Positions 52,915 to 62,215 of a stretch of 64,000 bases of DNA are shown here, one piece after another. The stretch spans positions 767,289 through 831,288 of the forward strand of contig ML241305.1 in assembly GCA_005239435.1 (NCBI GenBank). Reading direction: 5' to 3'. Position 1 is the first letter of the stretch; each line of letters opens with the position of its first letter. Made by a program: the position numbers and the translations under genes. Below the pieces are notes generated by a model, which was not told the DNA's origin, made no database searches, and was given only the letters and a program-made list of their open reading frames with translations. Source of the DNA: Halorussus salinisoli (GTDB lineage: Archaea > Halobacteriota > Halobacteria > Halobacteriales > Haladaptataceae).

Positions 52915-52988
52915 TGCCGCCTCCCGGATTTGAACCGGGGACAGCTCGATCTTCAGTCGAGTGCTCTCCCAGTCTGAGCTAAGGCGGC
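52915..52988 (-). tRNA. tRNA-Phe (anticodon GAA)
   Basis: A 74-nt cloverleaf on the minus strand: acceptor GCCGCCT pairs with AGGCGGC, anticodon stem CTCGA/TCGAG closes the loop CTGAAGA (GAA), and the T-arm is CCCGG-TTCAAAT-CCGGG. The discriminator is A; CCA is not encoded. An integrase remnant and tRNA fragments on the 3' side suggest this gene has also been an integration site. Confidence 0.95.
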
Positions 52989-53085
52989 GCACTCGGTACG
53001 AGGCACATGAGAGAGAAAAGCGTTTCGAAACACCACCACGGGAGCGGGACAAACTCTTTGACCACCGGTACCGAACCACGGACGT

Positions 53086-53187
53086 ATGGGCGACCCGGCC
53101 TGCTACCTCGAGTTCTGTTCCGAGTGCGACGCACAGGTGACTATCGCCGACGACGAGTGTCCGGACTGCGGAGCGACGCTCAACTGA
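53086..53187 (+). CDS. 33-residue zinc-finger microprotein
   Basis: MGDPACYLEFCSECDAQVTI and then ECPDCGATLN, with two CxxC pairs forming a zinc ribbon. ATG at 53086, stop at 53185-53187. Short but typical of haloarchaeal zinc-binding small proteins. Convergent with the next gene. Confidence 0.6.
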   Translation: MGDPACYLEFCSECDAQVTIADDECPDCGATLN

Positions 53188-53199
53188 ACGAGGCGCGAA

Positions 53200-53757
53200 T
53201 CAGGCGACTTTCCGGCGCTCCGAGAATCGCTCCGTCCCGCTGTCGGACTCGACGACCGTGACGATGGTTGCGTAGCCGTCGTTGGCGTTGATAGCCAAGC
53301 CGCCGGAGAAGCCCACGTCCACGCGCTTGGTGGACGTGTGGTTCTCCCCGGCGGCGAGCGTGCCGACCGTCTCGTTACCCGACCACAGCAGTTCGTCGTC
53401 GGCGTACATCTTCGTCGTGACGTCGACGTTCTCGCGGGCCGTCGCTTCCGTGTTCGTCAGTCGTGCCGTCACGTCCCGACAGGTATCCCCGCACTTCTCG
53501 ACCGACAGGATGCTGAAGGCGTAGTTCGAGTCACTGGTCGTCGTGGTACTCTCCATCGTCGTCTCCCCGGCGTCACCGCCAGTCGATTCCGTCTGGGTTG
53601 CCGAACTCGTCGGTTCGGTGTCGGTCGTCTCCGTGGTCGTCGCATCGCCCACGGGAGCGTCGAGCGTCTCACCGGGGTCCGGGCCGTTGACCAACAGGGC
53701 GCCGCCGAGGAGACCGAGCAGGACGACGACCGCGACCAGCACGCGTCGATTCACCAC
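53200..53757 (-). CDS. Membrane-anchored secreted protein with Thr/Ser-rich linker
   Basis: A protein of about 185 residues starting VVNRRVLVAVVVLLGLLGGA (GTG at 53757 or 53754). A single TM anchor is followed by a long Thr/Ser/Glu-rich spacer (TTTETTDTEPTSSATQTEST) and a beta-sandwich domain with CGDTC (AFSILSVEKCGDTCRDVTAR) and MYADDELLWSGNETVGTLAA. The linker is probably glycosylated. Upstream frame extension is possible but lacks the membrane-anchor pattern. Function unknown. Confidence 0.65.
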   Translation of the reverse strand: MVNRRVLVAVVVLLGLLGGALLVNGPDPGETLDAPVGDATTTETTDTEPTSSATQTESTGGDAGETTMESTTTTSDSNYAFSILSVEKCGDTCRDVTARLTNTEATARENVDVTTKMYADDELLWSGNETVGTLAAGENHTSTKRVDVGFSGGLAINANDGYATIVTVVESDSGTERFSERRKVA

Positions 53758-53893
53758 ACCACCCCAAAGCTGCCGTGCCAGCGCATGGCCGTGGCGTTTC
53801 TCGCAGGTCAGTATAGGTTTGATGGCTCGGAGACGACGGACAGGTCGGCCGAATTCGACGGCCATAACTACGCCTCGAACGTAGTCTTGCACG

Positions 53894-53998
53894 ATGCGCG
53901 AAAAACTTTCGTCGGCAGTGAAATTCGGAGTCGCACTGTTCGTCCTCGTGGAACTCGTTGCTCTCGCGGAGTGGGCGTCGAACGAAGGAGCGATTTGA
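53894..53998 (+). CDS. Possible 34-residue membrane microprotein
   Basis: MREKLSSAVKFGVALFVLVE followed by LVALAEWASNEGAI gives one hydrophobic helix. It is too short for strong support; it may be spurious. Confidence 0.3.
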   Translation: MREKLSSAVKFGVALFVLVELVALAEWASNEGAI

Positions 53999-54101
53999 AG
54001 CGACGACAACGGTGAAGCAGAGAGAATAGACCCCCTCAGACTCTGTTGAAACCCTGTTAGATACTATCTGTATCGGAACAATCGATAGGTAGGCGTACGT
54101 A

Positions 54102-54284
54102 TCACTCGGACGTGACGAACAAGACGATAAGTGCGGTTCCCATACTTGCCACTGACAACGATTCCCAGTTTCCAGTTTGCCCTGTGTAGTAGGCGGCTAC
54201 GATGACAGCTACAGCCCCGATCAGGTGTAGACCTGCATCGATTTTCCTACCGACCTCTATCTGTAGCGGGGACGTTTCGGACAT
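54102..54284 (-). CDS. Small membrane protein, two TM segments
   Basis: A 60-residue protein starting MSETSPLQIEVGRKIDAGLH, with hydrophobic segments around residues 18-34 and 44-58. No family recognised. It lies between the secreted protein and the AT-richer gap before tRNA-Val. Confidence 0.5.
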   Translation of the reverse strand: MSETSPLQIEVGRKIDAGLHLIGAVAVIVAAYYTGQTGNWESLSVASMGTALIVLFVTSE

Positions 54285-54635
54285 CAGTCACACTTTATCC
54301 GAGACTAATGATGAATTTTTTTACAATCATGTGTGATTCGCCACTCACCGGTTCGTAAGGCTCCTTCGACTGAATCTGAAGGGACGAGGTTTTGGACAAA
54401 TACCTGAAGTACTTTGATTGGGGCCACTCGTCCCATTTTTCCTCCTTCTGGGGACGAGACCAACGTTCGGTCACTCTTCTGTATCTACCGATTAATTTCT
54501 GTAATAATCGATGTCGGGGTGAGTGGCAGAGTCGAAACGTCGCCGGAGAGCACGATCCGAGTCGAAAAGATGGAACGTACACAGACTTCGGGTCGAACTG
54601 GTTTCGCGTTAGAGACCAGATGCGAGAATTTCGTA
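54285..54635. other. AT-richer intergenic stretch before tRNA-Val
   Basis: A 351-bp interval with less biased composition than the chromosome. Overlapping open frames on both strands have no recognisable motifs or start signals. I see no gene or repeat. Confidence 0.4.
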
Positions 54636-54709
54636 TGGGTCCGGGCGGGTTCGAACCGCCGACCTCAGCCTTGTAAAGGCCGCGTCATAACCAACTAGAC
54701 CACAGACCC
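54636..54709 (-). tRNA. tRNA-Val (anticodon TAC)
   Basis: A 74-nt cloverleaf on the minus strand: acceptor GGGTCTG pairs with CGGACCC (one G-T), the anticodon loop TTTACAA carries TAC, and the T-arm is GGCGG-TTCGAAC-CCGCC. The discriminator is A; CCA is not encoded. Confidence 0.95.
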
Positions 54710-54800
54710 GCTACTGGGACAAAATCGCTCGCCGAAAATAACTGTTACCTTCTCGGTCGCGTTTCGTAACCACTACCACGGCCGCCGACCACCTCCGATC

Positions 54801-55070
54801 ATGGACGAACGCGTCGAAGCCCTCACCGAACAGGAGGGCTGGCAGGCCGAGGGGTTCGCCGCCCGCGTTCACTATCAGGGCGGCGCCGACTACTACAGCA
54901 TCGAGTACTACGCGCCGAGCGAGTGCGTCGTCTACTGGAAAGTGAAGGGCGACGGCGAGACCGCGGTGCCGGTGGGCCGGGACACAGTGCCGGACCCGCT
55001 CCGCAAGCGCATCCGGCAGGACCTGGCCGAGGCGAGTATCGACCCCGAGGTCGAGTCACGGTCACTGTAG
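54801..55070 (+). CDS. DUF7538-like haloarchaeal protein
   Basis: An 89-residue protein, MDERVEALTEQEGWQAEGFA onward, with VHYQGGADYYSIEYYAPSEC and a C-terminal DPLRKRIRQDLAEASIDPEV. The composition and motifs fit a small haloarchaeal family (DUF7538 type). Function unknown; the domain may bind nucleic acid or protein. Confidence 0.6.
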   Translation: MDERVEALTEQEGWQAEGFAARVHYQGGADYYSIEYYAPSECVVYWKVKGDGETAVPVGRDTVPDPLRKRIRQDLAEASIDPEVESRSL

Positions 55071-55249
55071 CACTGTCGCGCTCCTCGACGGTCGGTTTTC
55101 GTCACCCCGTCATCGAGTAACACACTATCGATACCCATAAGTTCAGTCTCTGCATCATTTCGAAGTCCGATGAGGATACTCGACGGCCCGACACCGGTGT
55201 TTCGATTCGAAGGAAAGCTTTTCAACATCCGAACCTTTTCACAGTGATA

Positions 55250-57208
55250 ATGAGTTTCACAGACGAAGAAGACGACCCGTTCGAGGAACAACGGGAGCAG
55301 GCCGAGAATCCGATGAAACGGCTGTTCCTCGAATACGGGTCCGAAAACGCGTTCGCGTTCGTCACCGGCGTCGTGGCGAGCATCTTCGCGCGGGTGCTCA
55401 ACCTGCTCCCGCCGATTATCCTCGGGGTCGCCATCGACGCGCTCTTCTCCGAAGACGCGGCCAAAGTCCCGTATCCGGAGGCGTTCGCGGGCCAAGTCCC
55501 GTTCGTCTCGGAAAATCTCGCAACGGTAATCTCGCCCGCGGCGACAACCGACCAGTTCTGGTTCTCGGTCGCGATCGTCGCGGCCGCGTTCGCCTTCGGT
55601 GCGGCGTTCCACTGGGCGCGCAACTGGGGGTGGAACTCCTTCGCCCAGAACATCCAGCACTCCATCCGGACCGACACGTACGACAAGATGCAGCGACTGA
55701 ACATGGACTTCTTCGCCGACAAGCAGACCGGCGAGATGATGTCCATCCTGTCGAACGACGTGAACCGACTGGAGCGATTCCTCAACGACGGGATGAACTC
55801 GGCGTTCCGACTCTCGGTGATGGTCGTCGCCATCGCGGTCATCCTGTTCGGCATCAACTGGCAACTCGCGCTGGTCGCGATGGTGCCGGTGCCGCTCATC
55901 GCGCTGTTCACCTACAAGTTCGTGGAGATAATCCAGCCGAAGTACGCCGACGTGCGCTCTGCGGTCGGCAAGGTCAACTCCCGACTCGAGAACAACCTCG
56001 GCGGAATCCAGGTCATCAAGACGAGCAACACCGAGGGCTACGAGTCCGACCGGGTCGAAGACGTGTCCAACGACTACTTCGACTCGAACTGGGGCGCTAT
56101 CGTCACCCGCATCAAGTTCTTCCCGTCACTCCAGGTTCTCTCGGGTCTCGGCTTCGCGCTGACGTTCATCGTCGGCGGTCTGTGGGTTCTCAACGGCGAA
56201 GGGCCGTGGTTCTTCACGGGGGATCTCAGTCGCGGTGAGTTCGTCGTGTTCATCCTGTTGACCCAGCGGTTCATCTGGCCGATGGCTCAGTTCGGTTCTA
56301 TCATCAACATGTATCAACGCGCGTACGCGTCGAGCGCCCGAATCTTCGGGCTGATGGACGAACCGAGCCGAATCCGAGAGGAACCCGACGCCGACGACCT
56401 CGTGGTCGAGGACGGCGAGGTCGTCTACGACGACGTGACCTTCGGCTACGACGACGAGGAGACTATCGTGGACGACGTCTCCTTCGAGGTCGAGGGCGGC
56501 GACACCCTCGCGCTGGTCGGGCCCACCGGAGCGGGCAAGTCCACGGTTCTCAAACTCCTGCTCCGGATGTACGACGTGGACGACGGCGCGATTCGCATCG
56601 ACGGCACCGACCTCCGGGACGTGAGCCTGCCGAGCCTCCGACAGGCCATCGGCTACGTGAGTCAGGACACGTTCATGTTCTACGGGACGGTCAAGGAGAA
56701 CATCGCCTACGGCACCTTCGACGTGAGCGACGAGGAAATCGTGGAGGCCGCGAAGGCCGCCGAAGCCCACGAGTTCATCGAGAACCTCCCGGAGGGCTAC
56801 GACACCGAAGTCGGCGAGCGCGGCGTCAAACTCTCGGGCGGCCAGCGCCAGCGAATCTCCATCGCTCGCGCGGTCCTGAAGGACCCCGAAATCCTCGTGC
56901 TGGACGAGGCGACCAGCGACGTGGACACCGAGACCGAGATGCTCATCCAGCGGAGTCTGGACGACCTCACGGAAGACCGGACCACGTTCGCCATCGCCCA
57001 CCGTCTCTCGACCATCAAGGACGCCGAGAAGATCGTCGTCCTCGAAGGCGGCGAAATCGTGGAGCGAGGGACCCACGGCGAACTCCTCGACGGGGACGGT
57101 CTCTACGCACACCTCTGGGGCGTGCAGGCCGGTGAGATAGACGAACTTCCGCAGGAGTTCATCGAGCGCGCGGCCCGCCGGACCGCGAGGACCGACGCCG
57201 ACGATTAG
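55250..57208 (+). CDS. ABC exporter, ATPase fused to permease (MsbA/multidrug type)
   Basis: A 652-residue half-transporter. The N-terminal six-TM exporter domain (about residues 40-350) is followed by the ATPase: Walker A GPTGAGKST (424-432), signature LSGGQRQR (528-535) and Walker B ILVLDEAT with D552. It probably functions as a homodimer and exports lipids, drugs or peptides. The start MSFTDEEDDPF at 55250 gives the family N-terminus. No accessory gene is nearby. Confidence 0.93.
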   Translation: MSFTDEEDDPFEEQREQAENPMKRLFLEYGSENAFAFVTGVVASIFARVLNLLPPIILGVAIDALFSEDAAKVPYPEAFAGQVPFVSENLATVISPAATTDQFWFSVAIVAAAFAFGAAFHWARNWGWNSFAQNIQHSIRTDTYDKMQRLNMDFFADKQTGEMMSILSNDVNRLERFLNDGMNSAFRLSVMVVAIAVILFGINWQLALVAMVPVPLIALFTYKFVEIIQPKYADVRSAVGKVNSRLENNLGGIQVIKTSNTEGYESDRVEDVSNDYFDSNWGAIVTRIKFFPSLQVLSGLGFALTFIVGGLWVLNGEGPWFFTGDLSRGEFVVFILLTQRFIWPMAQFGSIINMYQRAYASSARIFGLMDEPSRIREEPDADDLVVEDGEVVYDDVTFGYDDEETIVDDVSFEVEGGDTLALVGPTGAGKSTVLKLLLRMYDVDDGAIRIDGTDLRDVSLPSLRQAIGYVSQDTFMFYGTVKENIAYGTFDVSDEEIVEAAKAAEAHEFIENLPEGYDTEVGERGVKLSGGQRQRISIARAVLKDPEILVLDEATSDVDTETEMLIQRSLDDLTEDRTTFAIAHRLSTIKDAEKIVVLEGGEIVERGTHGELLDGDGLYAHLWGVQAGEIDELPQEFIERAARRTARTDADD

Positions 57209-57236
57209 AACCGACGCCACCGACCGATTCGAGGCC

Positions 57237-58181
57237 CTACTTCCGCCGATATTTTCCGCCGCTCTTGTCCCGCTGGAAGTCGCGCTGTCGGCTCCGTTGG
57301 CGGTCGAATCGACGCTCGTACTCGCGCAGTGACTCCTCGCGCTCGGGCGGTCGGGCGGGGTCGGGGGAGCGACCCGTTCGGGCTCCGGTGCGACCGCCCT
57401 GCGCTCCGGTACGACCGGCCGCCTCGCCGCGAGTGAGCTCCCAGTCGGGGTCGCGCGGCCCGCCGTACTTCGGGACGTCGGCCGCCTCGTCGGTCTCCCC
57501 TTCGCGGTCGTCTTCTCCGCGGACGCCGGTCTCGGAAGGCCGACCGCCGCGCTCGGAACGACCGCCTTCCTGCGCGCTCTGCTCGGGTCGGTCGCGCCTT
57601 TCCGACGGTTCTCGCGGGGGTTGCGTTCGCTTCGGCGTCGCTTCGGCAGGGGGGCGTCGGCCTTCGGTCTCCTCGGTACTCGGGTCGCGTCGCTCCGGAG
57701 CCTCTCGGTCTCCGACTCGTTCGCCCCGTGGGCGTTCGCTCTGAGGTCGCTCGCTTCGCGGTCGTTCGCCCCGGCCTCGTTCGCTTCGGGGCGGTCCTCG
57801 GGAGACCTCGGGTCGGCCGCCTCCTCGCGGCGAGGACTGGCCGCTTTCCCCCGGCGGCCGGGAGCCGTATCGTCGCGTCCGCTGGTCCGTTCGCCCTGCT
57901 CGGGCATCGGAGTGTTGCTCGGGCGTGTCAGTCGGCCGTCCGGGCTCGTCGCGGCGGGCGTTCCACCCTCGTCGGTTCGGTTGGGCGCTCTCCCGGCCAG
58001 CGTTGCTGTAGGTTCCGCCGCTCCCCTCGGCGGAGCGGTCGGGTCGGTCCACGCGTCGAGAGTCGGTCTCGGAGTCGAAGCGAGCCTCGGATTCGGAGGA
58101 GCCTTCGGACTCGTAGCGGTCGTCCGACTCGGCGCGCTCCTCGCCGTACTCGTCGTCGGTGTCGTGGTCGTCGGTTGCCAT
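57237..58181 (-). CDS. Long Arg/Glu/Gly-rich disordered protein
   Basis: A 314-residue low-complexity protein, MATDDHDTDDEYGEERAESD onward. The first quarter is acidic; then repeats of RGERPRSERP/SERPRGER type dominate (residues about 130-165), followed by Arg/Pro/Glu/Gly stretches and a basic C-terminus (QRDFQRDKSGGKYRRK). Very few hydrophobic residues. RG/RGG-like tracts suggest RNA or polyanion binding, or a scaffold. It has no signal peptide or TM. Unusual for an acidic proteome. Convergent with the ABC exporter. Confidence 0.75.
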   Translation of the reverse strand: MATDDHDTDDEYGEERAESDDRYESEGSSESEARFDSETDSRRVDRPDRSAEGSGGTYSNAGRESAQPNRRGWNARRDEPGRPTDTPEQHSDARAGRTDQRTRRYGSRPPGESGQSSPRGGGRPEVSRGPPRSERGRGERPRSERPQSERPRGERVGDREAPERRDPSTEETEGRRPPAEATPKRTQPPREPSERRDRPEQSAQEGGRSERGGRPSETGVRGEDDREGETDEAADVPKYGGPRDPDWELTRGEAAGRTGAQGGRTGARTGRSPDPARPPEREESLREYERRFDRQRSRQRDFQRDKSGGKYRRK

Positions 58182-58327
58182 AGTTCCGTGCGTGGGTTGA
58201 CCGATTCGGCGAATAAACCGGCGCGACCGTTCACATCGTTCGCACCGCCGCTGGGCGATTCAACGCGGCGTTACGGGACCGGCGGAACGAAAACGAAGCG
58301 ACGGAATGGACGCGGAAATCGAGAGGT

Positions 58328-59173
58328 TCAGGCGGTTCCGACCGGGACGGCGTAGTGGTCGCTCCGCAGGAACTCGACGCCGTACTCGCTCAGCCACGAG
58401 AGTATCGCCCGGACCGCGACCGGGTCGGCGACGCGATAGGGCGCTTCGGTGCCGGGGTCGTCGCCGACCTTGACGCCGAGACCGCGGTCGCCCAGCAAAC
58501 TGAAGGCCGCCTCGTCGGTCGTGTCGTCGCCGACGTAGATGGGAAGCCACTCCTCGTCGTCGGGCACGAGTTCGTCGTAGAGTTCCCGGACCGCCTCGCC
58601 CTTGTCCCACTCGACCGCGGGCCGGAGTTCGAGCACGTCCTTGCCGGTGGTCAGGCGCACGTCGTCGCGGGTGGCCACGAGCGTTTCGACCGCCTTCACG
58701 ACCGTGGGTACCTCGTCGTCGGCCACGAGTCGGTGGTGAATCGTCGCGGTCACGCCCTTGTTCTCCACGATGACGCCGTCTATCTCGGCGAGTTCCTCGG
58801 CCAGCAGGTCACAGAGCTCGGCGATGTCCTGCTCGGCCTCGCTCGCGGTCGGGTGGACGGTGTACTCGTCGGCGTGGATTTCGAGGCCGTGGTTTCCGGC
58901 GTAGGAGATGCCCGGAATGCCGACGCGCTCGCGCACGTCGGCGAGTTCCCGGCCGCTGACGACCGCGACCTCGACGTTGGGTTCGGCGGCCAGCGCCGAG
59001 ACGGCCTCGCGGGTCGGGTCGGGAATCGTGGCGTCTTCGGGCCGGTTCTCGATGGCGGCCAGGGTACCGTCGAAGTCGAGCGCGACCAACATTCCGTCGT
59101 GTTCGACGAGTTCTTCCACTACGACGTAGAGGTTCTCCCGAAGCGAGTCTGGTATGTCTGAGGTGTCTGTCAT
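58328..59173 (-). CDS. otsB: Trehalose-6-phosphate phosphatase
   Basis: A 281-residue HAD-superfamily enzyme starting MTDTSDIPDSLRENLYVVVE. Motif I is LDFDGTLA (D33-F-D-G-T), with VVSGRELADVRE and GNHGLEIH typical of trehalose phosphatases. The catalytic C-terminal Asp cluster is DDTTDEAAF. It dephosphorylates trehalose-6-phosphate made by the adjacent synthase. It lies 72 bp after otsA on the same strand, so the two are one operon for the compatible solute trehalose. Confidence 0.93.
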   Translation of the reverse strand: MTDTSDIPDSLRENLYVVVEELVEHDGMLVALDFDGTLAAIENRPEDATIPDPTREAVSALAAEPNVEVAVVSGRELADVRERVGIPGISYAGNHGLEIHADEYTVHPTASEAEQDIAELCDLLAEELAEIDGVIVENKGVTATIHHRLVADDEVPTVVKAVETLVATRDDVRLTTGKDVLELRPAVEWDKGEAVRELYDELVPDDEEWLPIYVGDDTTDEAAFSLLGDRGLGVKVGDDPGTEAPYRVADPVAVRAILSWLSEYGVEFLRSDHYAVPVGTA

Positions 59174-59245
59174 CGTTTGGGTCTGTCGTCCTCGTTCTAC
59201 AGGTTTCGTCTTCGTTCGGCAGGTCTCGTCCCCGTGCGTCACGTC

Positions 59246-60841
59246 TCAGTCGTCAGGCGTGGGCCGGGGTCGGTGAACCGACTGCCGACCGCGTTGGATA
59301 GCGGCGGCGGTCTCGAAGGTGGATTCGAGCCACTCGTACACGTCCTCGGCGTGGACCTCGCGCTGGAGGTCGGCGACGCGCTTGCGGCGCTCGACCAGCG
59401 AGAGCGAGGCCGCCTCGCCGATGGCGTCGGCGAAACCAGCGGTGTCGTAGGGGTGGACGACGACCGCCTCGTCGCCCAACTGGTCGGTCGCGCCCGCGAG
59501 TTCGCTCAGGACGAGGACGCCGGGGTCGCGGGTCTGGGCCGCGACGAACTCCTTGGCGACGAGGTTCATCCCGTCCCGAACCGGCGTCACGAGTCCCAGG
59601 TCGGCCTCGCGGTAGAGCGCGGCGATGGCCTCCTCGGGCAGGTGGTCGGTCGTGTAGACCACCGGCGTCCAGTCGTCGGTTCCGAATCGGTCGTTGACGC
59701 GGTCGATTTCGGCGGCCACGCGGTCCTGAAGGTCGGCGTAGGCCGGGATACCGGACCTGCTCTCGGTCCCCTTCTGGACGTAAGTAAACTCGCCGCGCCA
59801 CTCAGGGTTGTCGGCCCAGAAGCGTTCGAGCGCGGCGAGACGCTGTTCGATACCCTTGGTGTAGTCGAGGCGCTCGACGCCCACCGCGAGGGTGTCGTCC
59901 GGGTCGATGTCGTGGGTCTCGCGGAACTCGGCCCACCACCGGTCGGCGGTGTCGGACTCGGCGAGTTCGGCCTGCCTGCTGGCGTCGATGCCGAGCGGGA
60001 ACGACCGCACGAACGCCCGGTGGTCGCGGTACGAGACGCTCCCGCTGGTTCGGTCCACGCGGGCGTCGGTCGCGGCCTCCACGCAGTCGAAGAAGTTCTG
60101 ACAGTAGTCGTCGGTGTGAAAGCCCACGAGGTCGTTGGCGAGCAAGCCGTCGAGCAGTTGCTCGTACTGCGGGCACGCCTGGAACACGTCGCGCGAGGGC
60201 CACGGGATGTGCCAGAAGTGCGCGAGGAAGGCGTCCGGGCGCGAGTCGCGGACTATTCGGGGTGCCAGCGCGAGGTGGTAGTCCTGGAACCAGACTACGG
60301 GGTCGCGGCCGGTCGCCGCCAGAATCGCGTCGGCGAAGTCGGCGTTGGTCTCGCGGTAGGCCTGCCAGAACTCCTCGCGGGAGTTCATCTTCGCGGTGTC
60401 GAGGTGACAGAGCGGCCAGAGGACCTGGTTGCTGTACCCTCGATAGTAGCCCTCGACCTGCTCGTCGGTCAACCAGACGCGCCGGAGGTCGTAGGCAGGG
60501 TCCTCCGGCGGGACGGCCACGGTGTCGTCCGGGCCGACGACGTCCCGGTCGGCGTCGCCGTCGCCCCACGCGACCCACGTCCCCGCGGCGGCCTGCATCA
60601 CGGGGTCGAGCGCCGCAGTGAGACCCCCGGCCGGGCGGTCGACGGTGATAGAGTCGGTGGTGCGGTCGCTCGGGTCGTCCGTTCGTTCGCTCGCATCGTC
60701 CCCGGTGGTACGCGCGCCGTCCTCGTAGCCGTGACTGTACGGTTGGCGGTTCGATACGACGACGAGTTCGCGGTCGTTACAAAGTTCTGCGACTGTCTCT
60801 GCGGCCGATTCGGCTGTCGCCCCTGTCGTGTTCGTGGTCAT
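59246..60841 (-). CDS. otsA: Trehalose-6-phosphate synthase (GT20)
   Basis: A 531-residue glycosyltransferase. Conserved parts include [61 protein letters not shown] and [14 protein letters not shown]. It transfers glucose from UDP/ADP-glucose to glucose-6-phosphate. The protein carries a 30-residue disordered acidic insert near residues 44-66. It precedes otsB in the same operon and supplies trehalose, a compatible solute in halophiles. Confidence 0.93.
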   Translation of the reverse strand: MTTNTTGATAESAAETVAELCNDRELVVVSNRQPYSHGYEDGARTTGDDASERTDDPSDRTTDSITVDRPAGGLTAALDPVMQAAAGTWVAWGDGDADRDVVGPDDTVAVPPEDPAYDLRRVWLTDEQVEGYYRGYSNQVLWPLCHLDTAKMNSREEFWQAYRETNADFADAILAATGRDPVVWFQDYHLALAPRIVRDSRPDAFLAHFWHIPWPSRDVFQACPQYEQLLDGLLANDLVGFHTDDYCQNFFDCVEAATDARVDRTSGSVSYRDHRAFVRSFPLGIDASRQAELAESDTADRWWAEFRETHDIDPDDTLAVGVERLDYTKGIEQRLAALERFWADNPEWRGEFTYVQKGTESRSGIPAYADLQDRVAAEIDRVNDRFGTDDWTPVVYTTDHLPEEAIAALYREADLGLVTPVRDGMNLVAKEFVAAQTRDPGVLVLSELAGATDQLGDEAVVVHPYDTAGFADAIGEAASLSLVERRKRVADLQREVHAEDVYEWLESTFETAAAIQRGRQSVHRPRPTPDD

Positions 60842-61389
60842 CCTGAAGGTATGTCTCCCGTCTCCCTCGGCGGACCGGACGTCCGCCGTCGGCGAATTCT
60901 GCTATCGGAGGATTGCAGATACGCACTGTTAATGTAGTCGTCCGTTCAGGTCCGTTTACGAACGTTCGACCCACGGAACGACCCCCTACTTTCATGGGGC
61001 CGGTTATCGACCGGATTTAGGCCGCGTTTGCGACCGGGTAAGCCCTCGTTACCACCGAATCGCGACCATTCGGGCGCATTTCGCGGGTTCGGTGACACGG
61101 ACTTCCTCAGCGCGCACTCGATAATGATGCCTTTTCGGTCCGCACTCGATGACGTCGCTCGACGGCGCCCTCCTCTCTGGCGCGCTGACGCCGTCGTCGG
61201 GAACGGACGTGACCGGTTGCTCGTCGGACCCGTATCGTCTGCCGGTGTCTCGTGGTTCGAGACCGCGCCCGTCGCGTGAGACCCCCGGTCGCGGTGCTGT
61301 GCGGGTACGATTGGCACGAGTAGAAACTAGCTTCCCCGAGACCGCACCCGAAACGAAACGGTAGTCGCTCGGAACCAAATCGCTGACGC
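60842..61389. other. Intergenic region upstream of otsA, with repeat tail
   Basis: This 548-bp gap has no supported gene. A partial tail of the dispersed repeat lies at about 61287-61335 (GGTCGCGGTGCTGTGCGGG...GAGTAGAAACTAGCTTCC). A TATA-like CATTAACA (minus strand) near 60928-60936 may serve the trehalose operon. Confidence 0.45.
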
Positions 61390-61689
61390 TCAAAACGAAA
61401 CGTCGTTCGGCGTGGACGCGAACGAACCGCGGTCGGTGTACCCCTTCCGCCCGACGGCCCCGCTTCCGACGGCGTTCAGGACGGCCTGACGGACCTCGGC
61501 CGCCGAGTTGTAGGTGTCGTCTATCGGAGCCAGCAGCGCCGCCAGCGTCTCGGACCCGTCGGAGTACGTGATTTCGAGGTCGCCAAAGGCGTCGGCGATC
61601 TCTCGTGTGGTCGCGGGGTACTCGTGGCTATCGAGGTTCCCGGCCAGTTCGCCGAACTCGACTCCCATCTCGCGGTGCGAATCTGTCAT
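61390..61689 (-). CDS. DUF5789-like haloarchaeal protein
   Basis: A 99-residue protein, MTDSHREMGVEFGELAGNLD onward, with YPATTREIADAFGDLEITYS, SETLAALLAPIDDTYNSAAE and VRQAVLNAVGSGAVGRKGYT, the pattern of DUF5789-type haloarchaeal proteins. A helical domain; function unknown. It stands alone between two repeat-bearing intergenic regions. Confidence 0.7.
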   Translation of the reverse strand: MTDSHREMGVEFGELAGNLDSHEYPATTREIADAFGDLEITYSDGSETLAALLAPIDDTYNSAAEVRQAVLNAVGSGAVGRKGYTDRGSFASTPNDVSF

Positions 61690-61967
61690 GGTCGTTGATT
61701 AGTGACTCTCGCGGATAACCTCAGTGGCCGTTCGCAGACATATTTTTGTTTCCTTCGTGTTTGTTTATATTTCTCTTATTATTTTTTAGTTGGTCGAAGA
61801 TGTCGAGCGAGGTCGGGAATCGACGGGGTCGGGAATCGACGGCGCGGAGGACCGGCCTCGCTTCTGCCTCTCGGAAGTGGCAGGGTGCAGAGGGTGCTTC
61901 TGCTCGACCTGCGGAGGTTCCGTACTACGAGGACGTCCGAACTACGAGAATGGACTGAAACGGTGAG

Positions 61968-62135
61968 AGAAGCTAGCTACCCCTCGAACCAATCAGACCG
62001 CCCAGCACGGCCCCGCACCGCGACCGCGGGCCACACGTCTCCCCAGCCGATTCCTTCGCTCCCGTCGGTCGCTCAGTCATCCCTCGCGCGCATGGACGTG
62101 ACCCGCGGTGCGGGTCACGCCAGCGCGCGCCGGAA
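61968..62135 (-). repeat. Dispersed intergenic repeat, copy D
   Basis: A minus-strand copy with GCTGGCGTGACC...GGTCACGTCC, GCGCGAGGGATGA, GAATCGGCTGGGGAGACG, GTGGCCCGCGGTCGCGGTGC and GGGGCCGTGC...GGTAGCTAGCTTC. It lies in the 526-bp gap between the DUF5789-like gene and the FAD oxidoreductase. Apart from this repeat the gap has an AT-rich stretch (about 61740-61795) that may hold promoters. Confidence 0.8.
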
Positions 62136-62215
62136 TCGGTCGGCTCCGTCACGTTCCGACCGGAGTCGCTGTGAGATAGGGTAACGATTAACCTCCGTGC
62201 GGCCCACCCGAAGGT

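Noticed and set aside
56126..58234. Minus-strand open frame of 702 codons covering the ABC exporter 3' half and the Arg-rich gene region
   Set aside because: It is out of frame with the Arg-rich protein and antisense to the ABC ATPase domain; a shadow frame.
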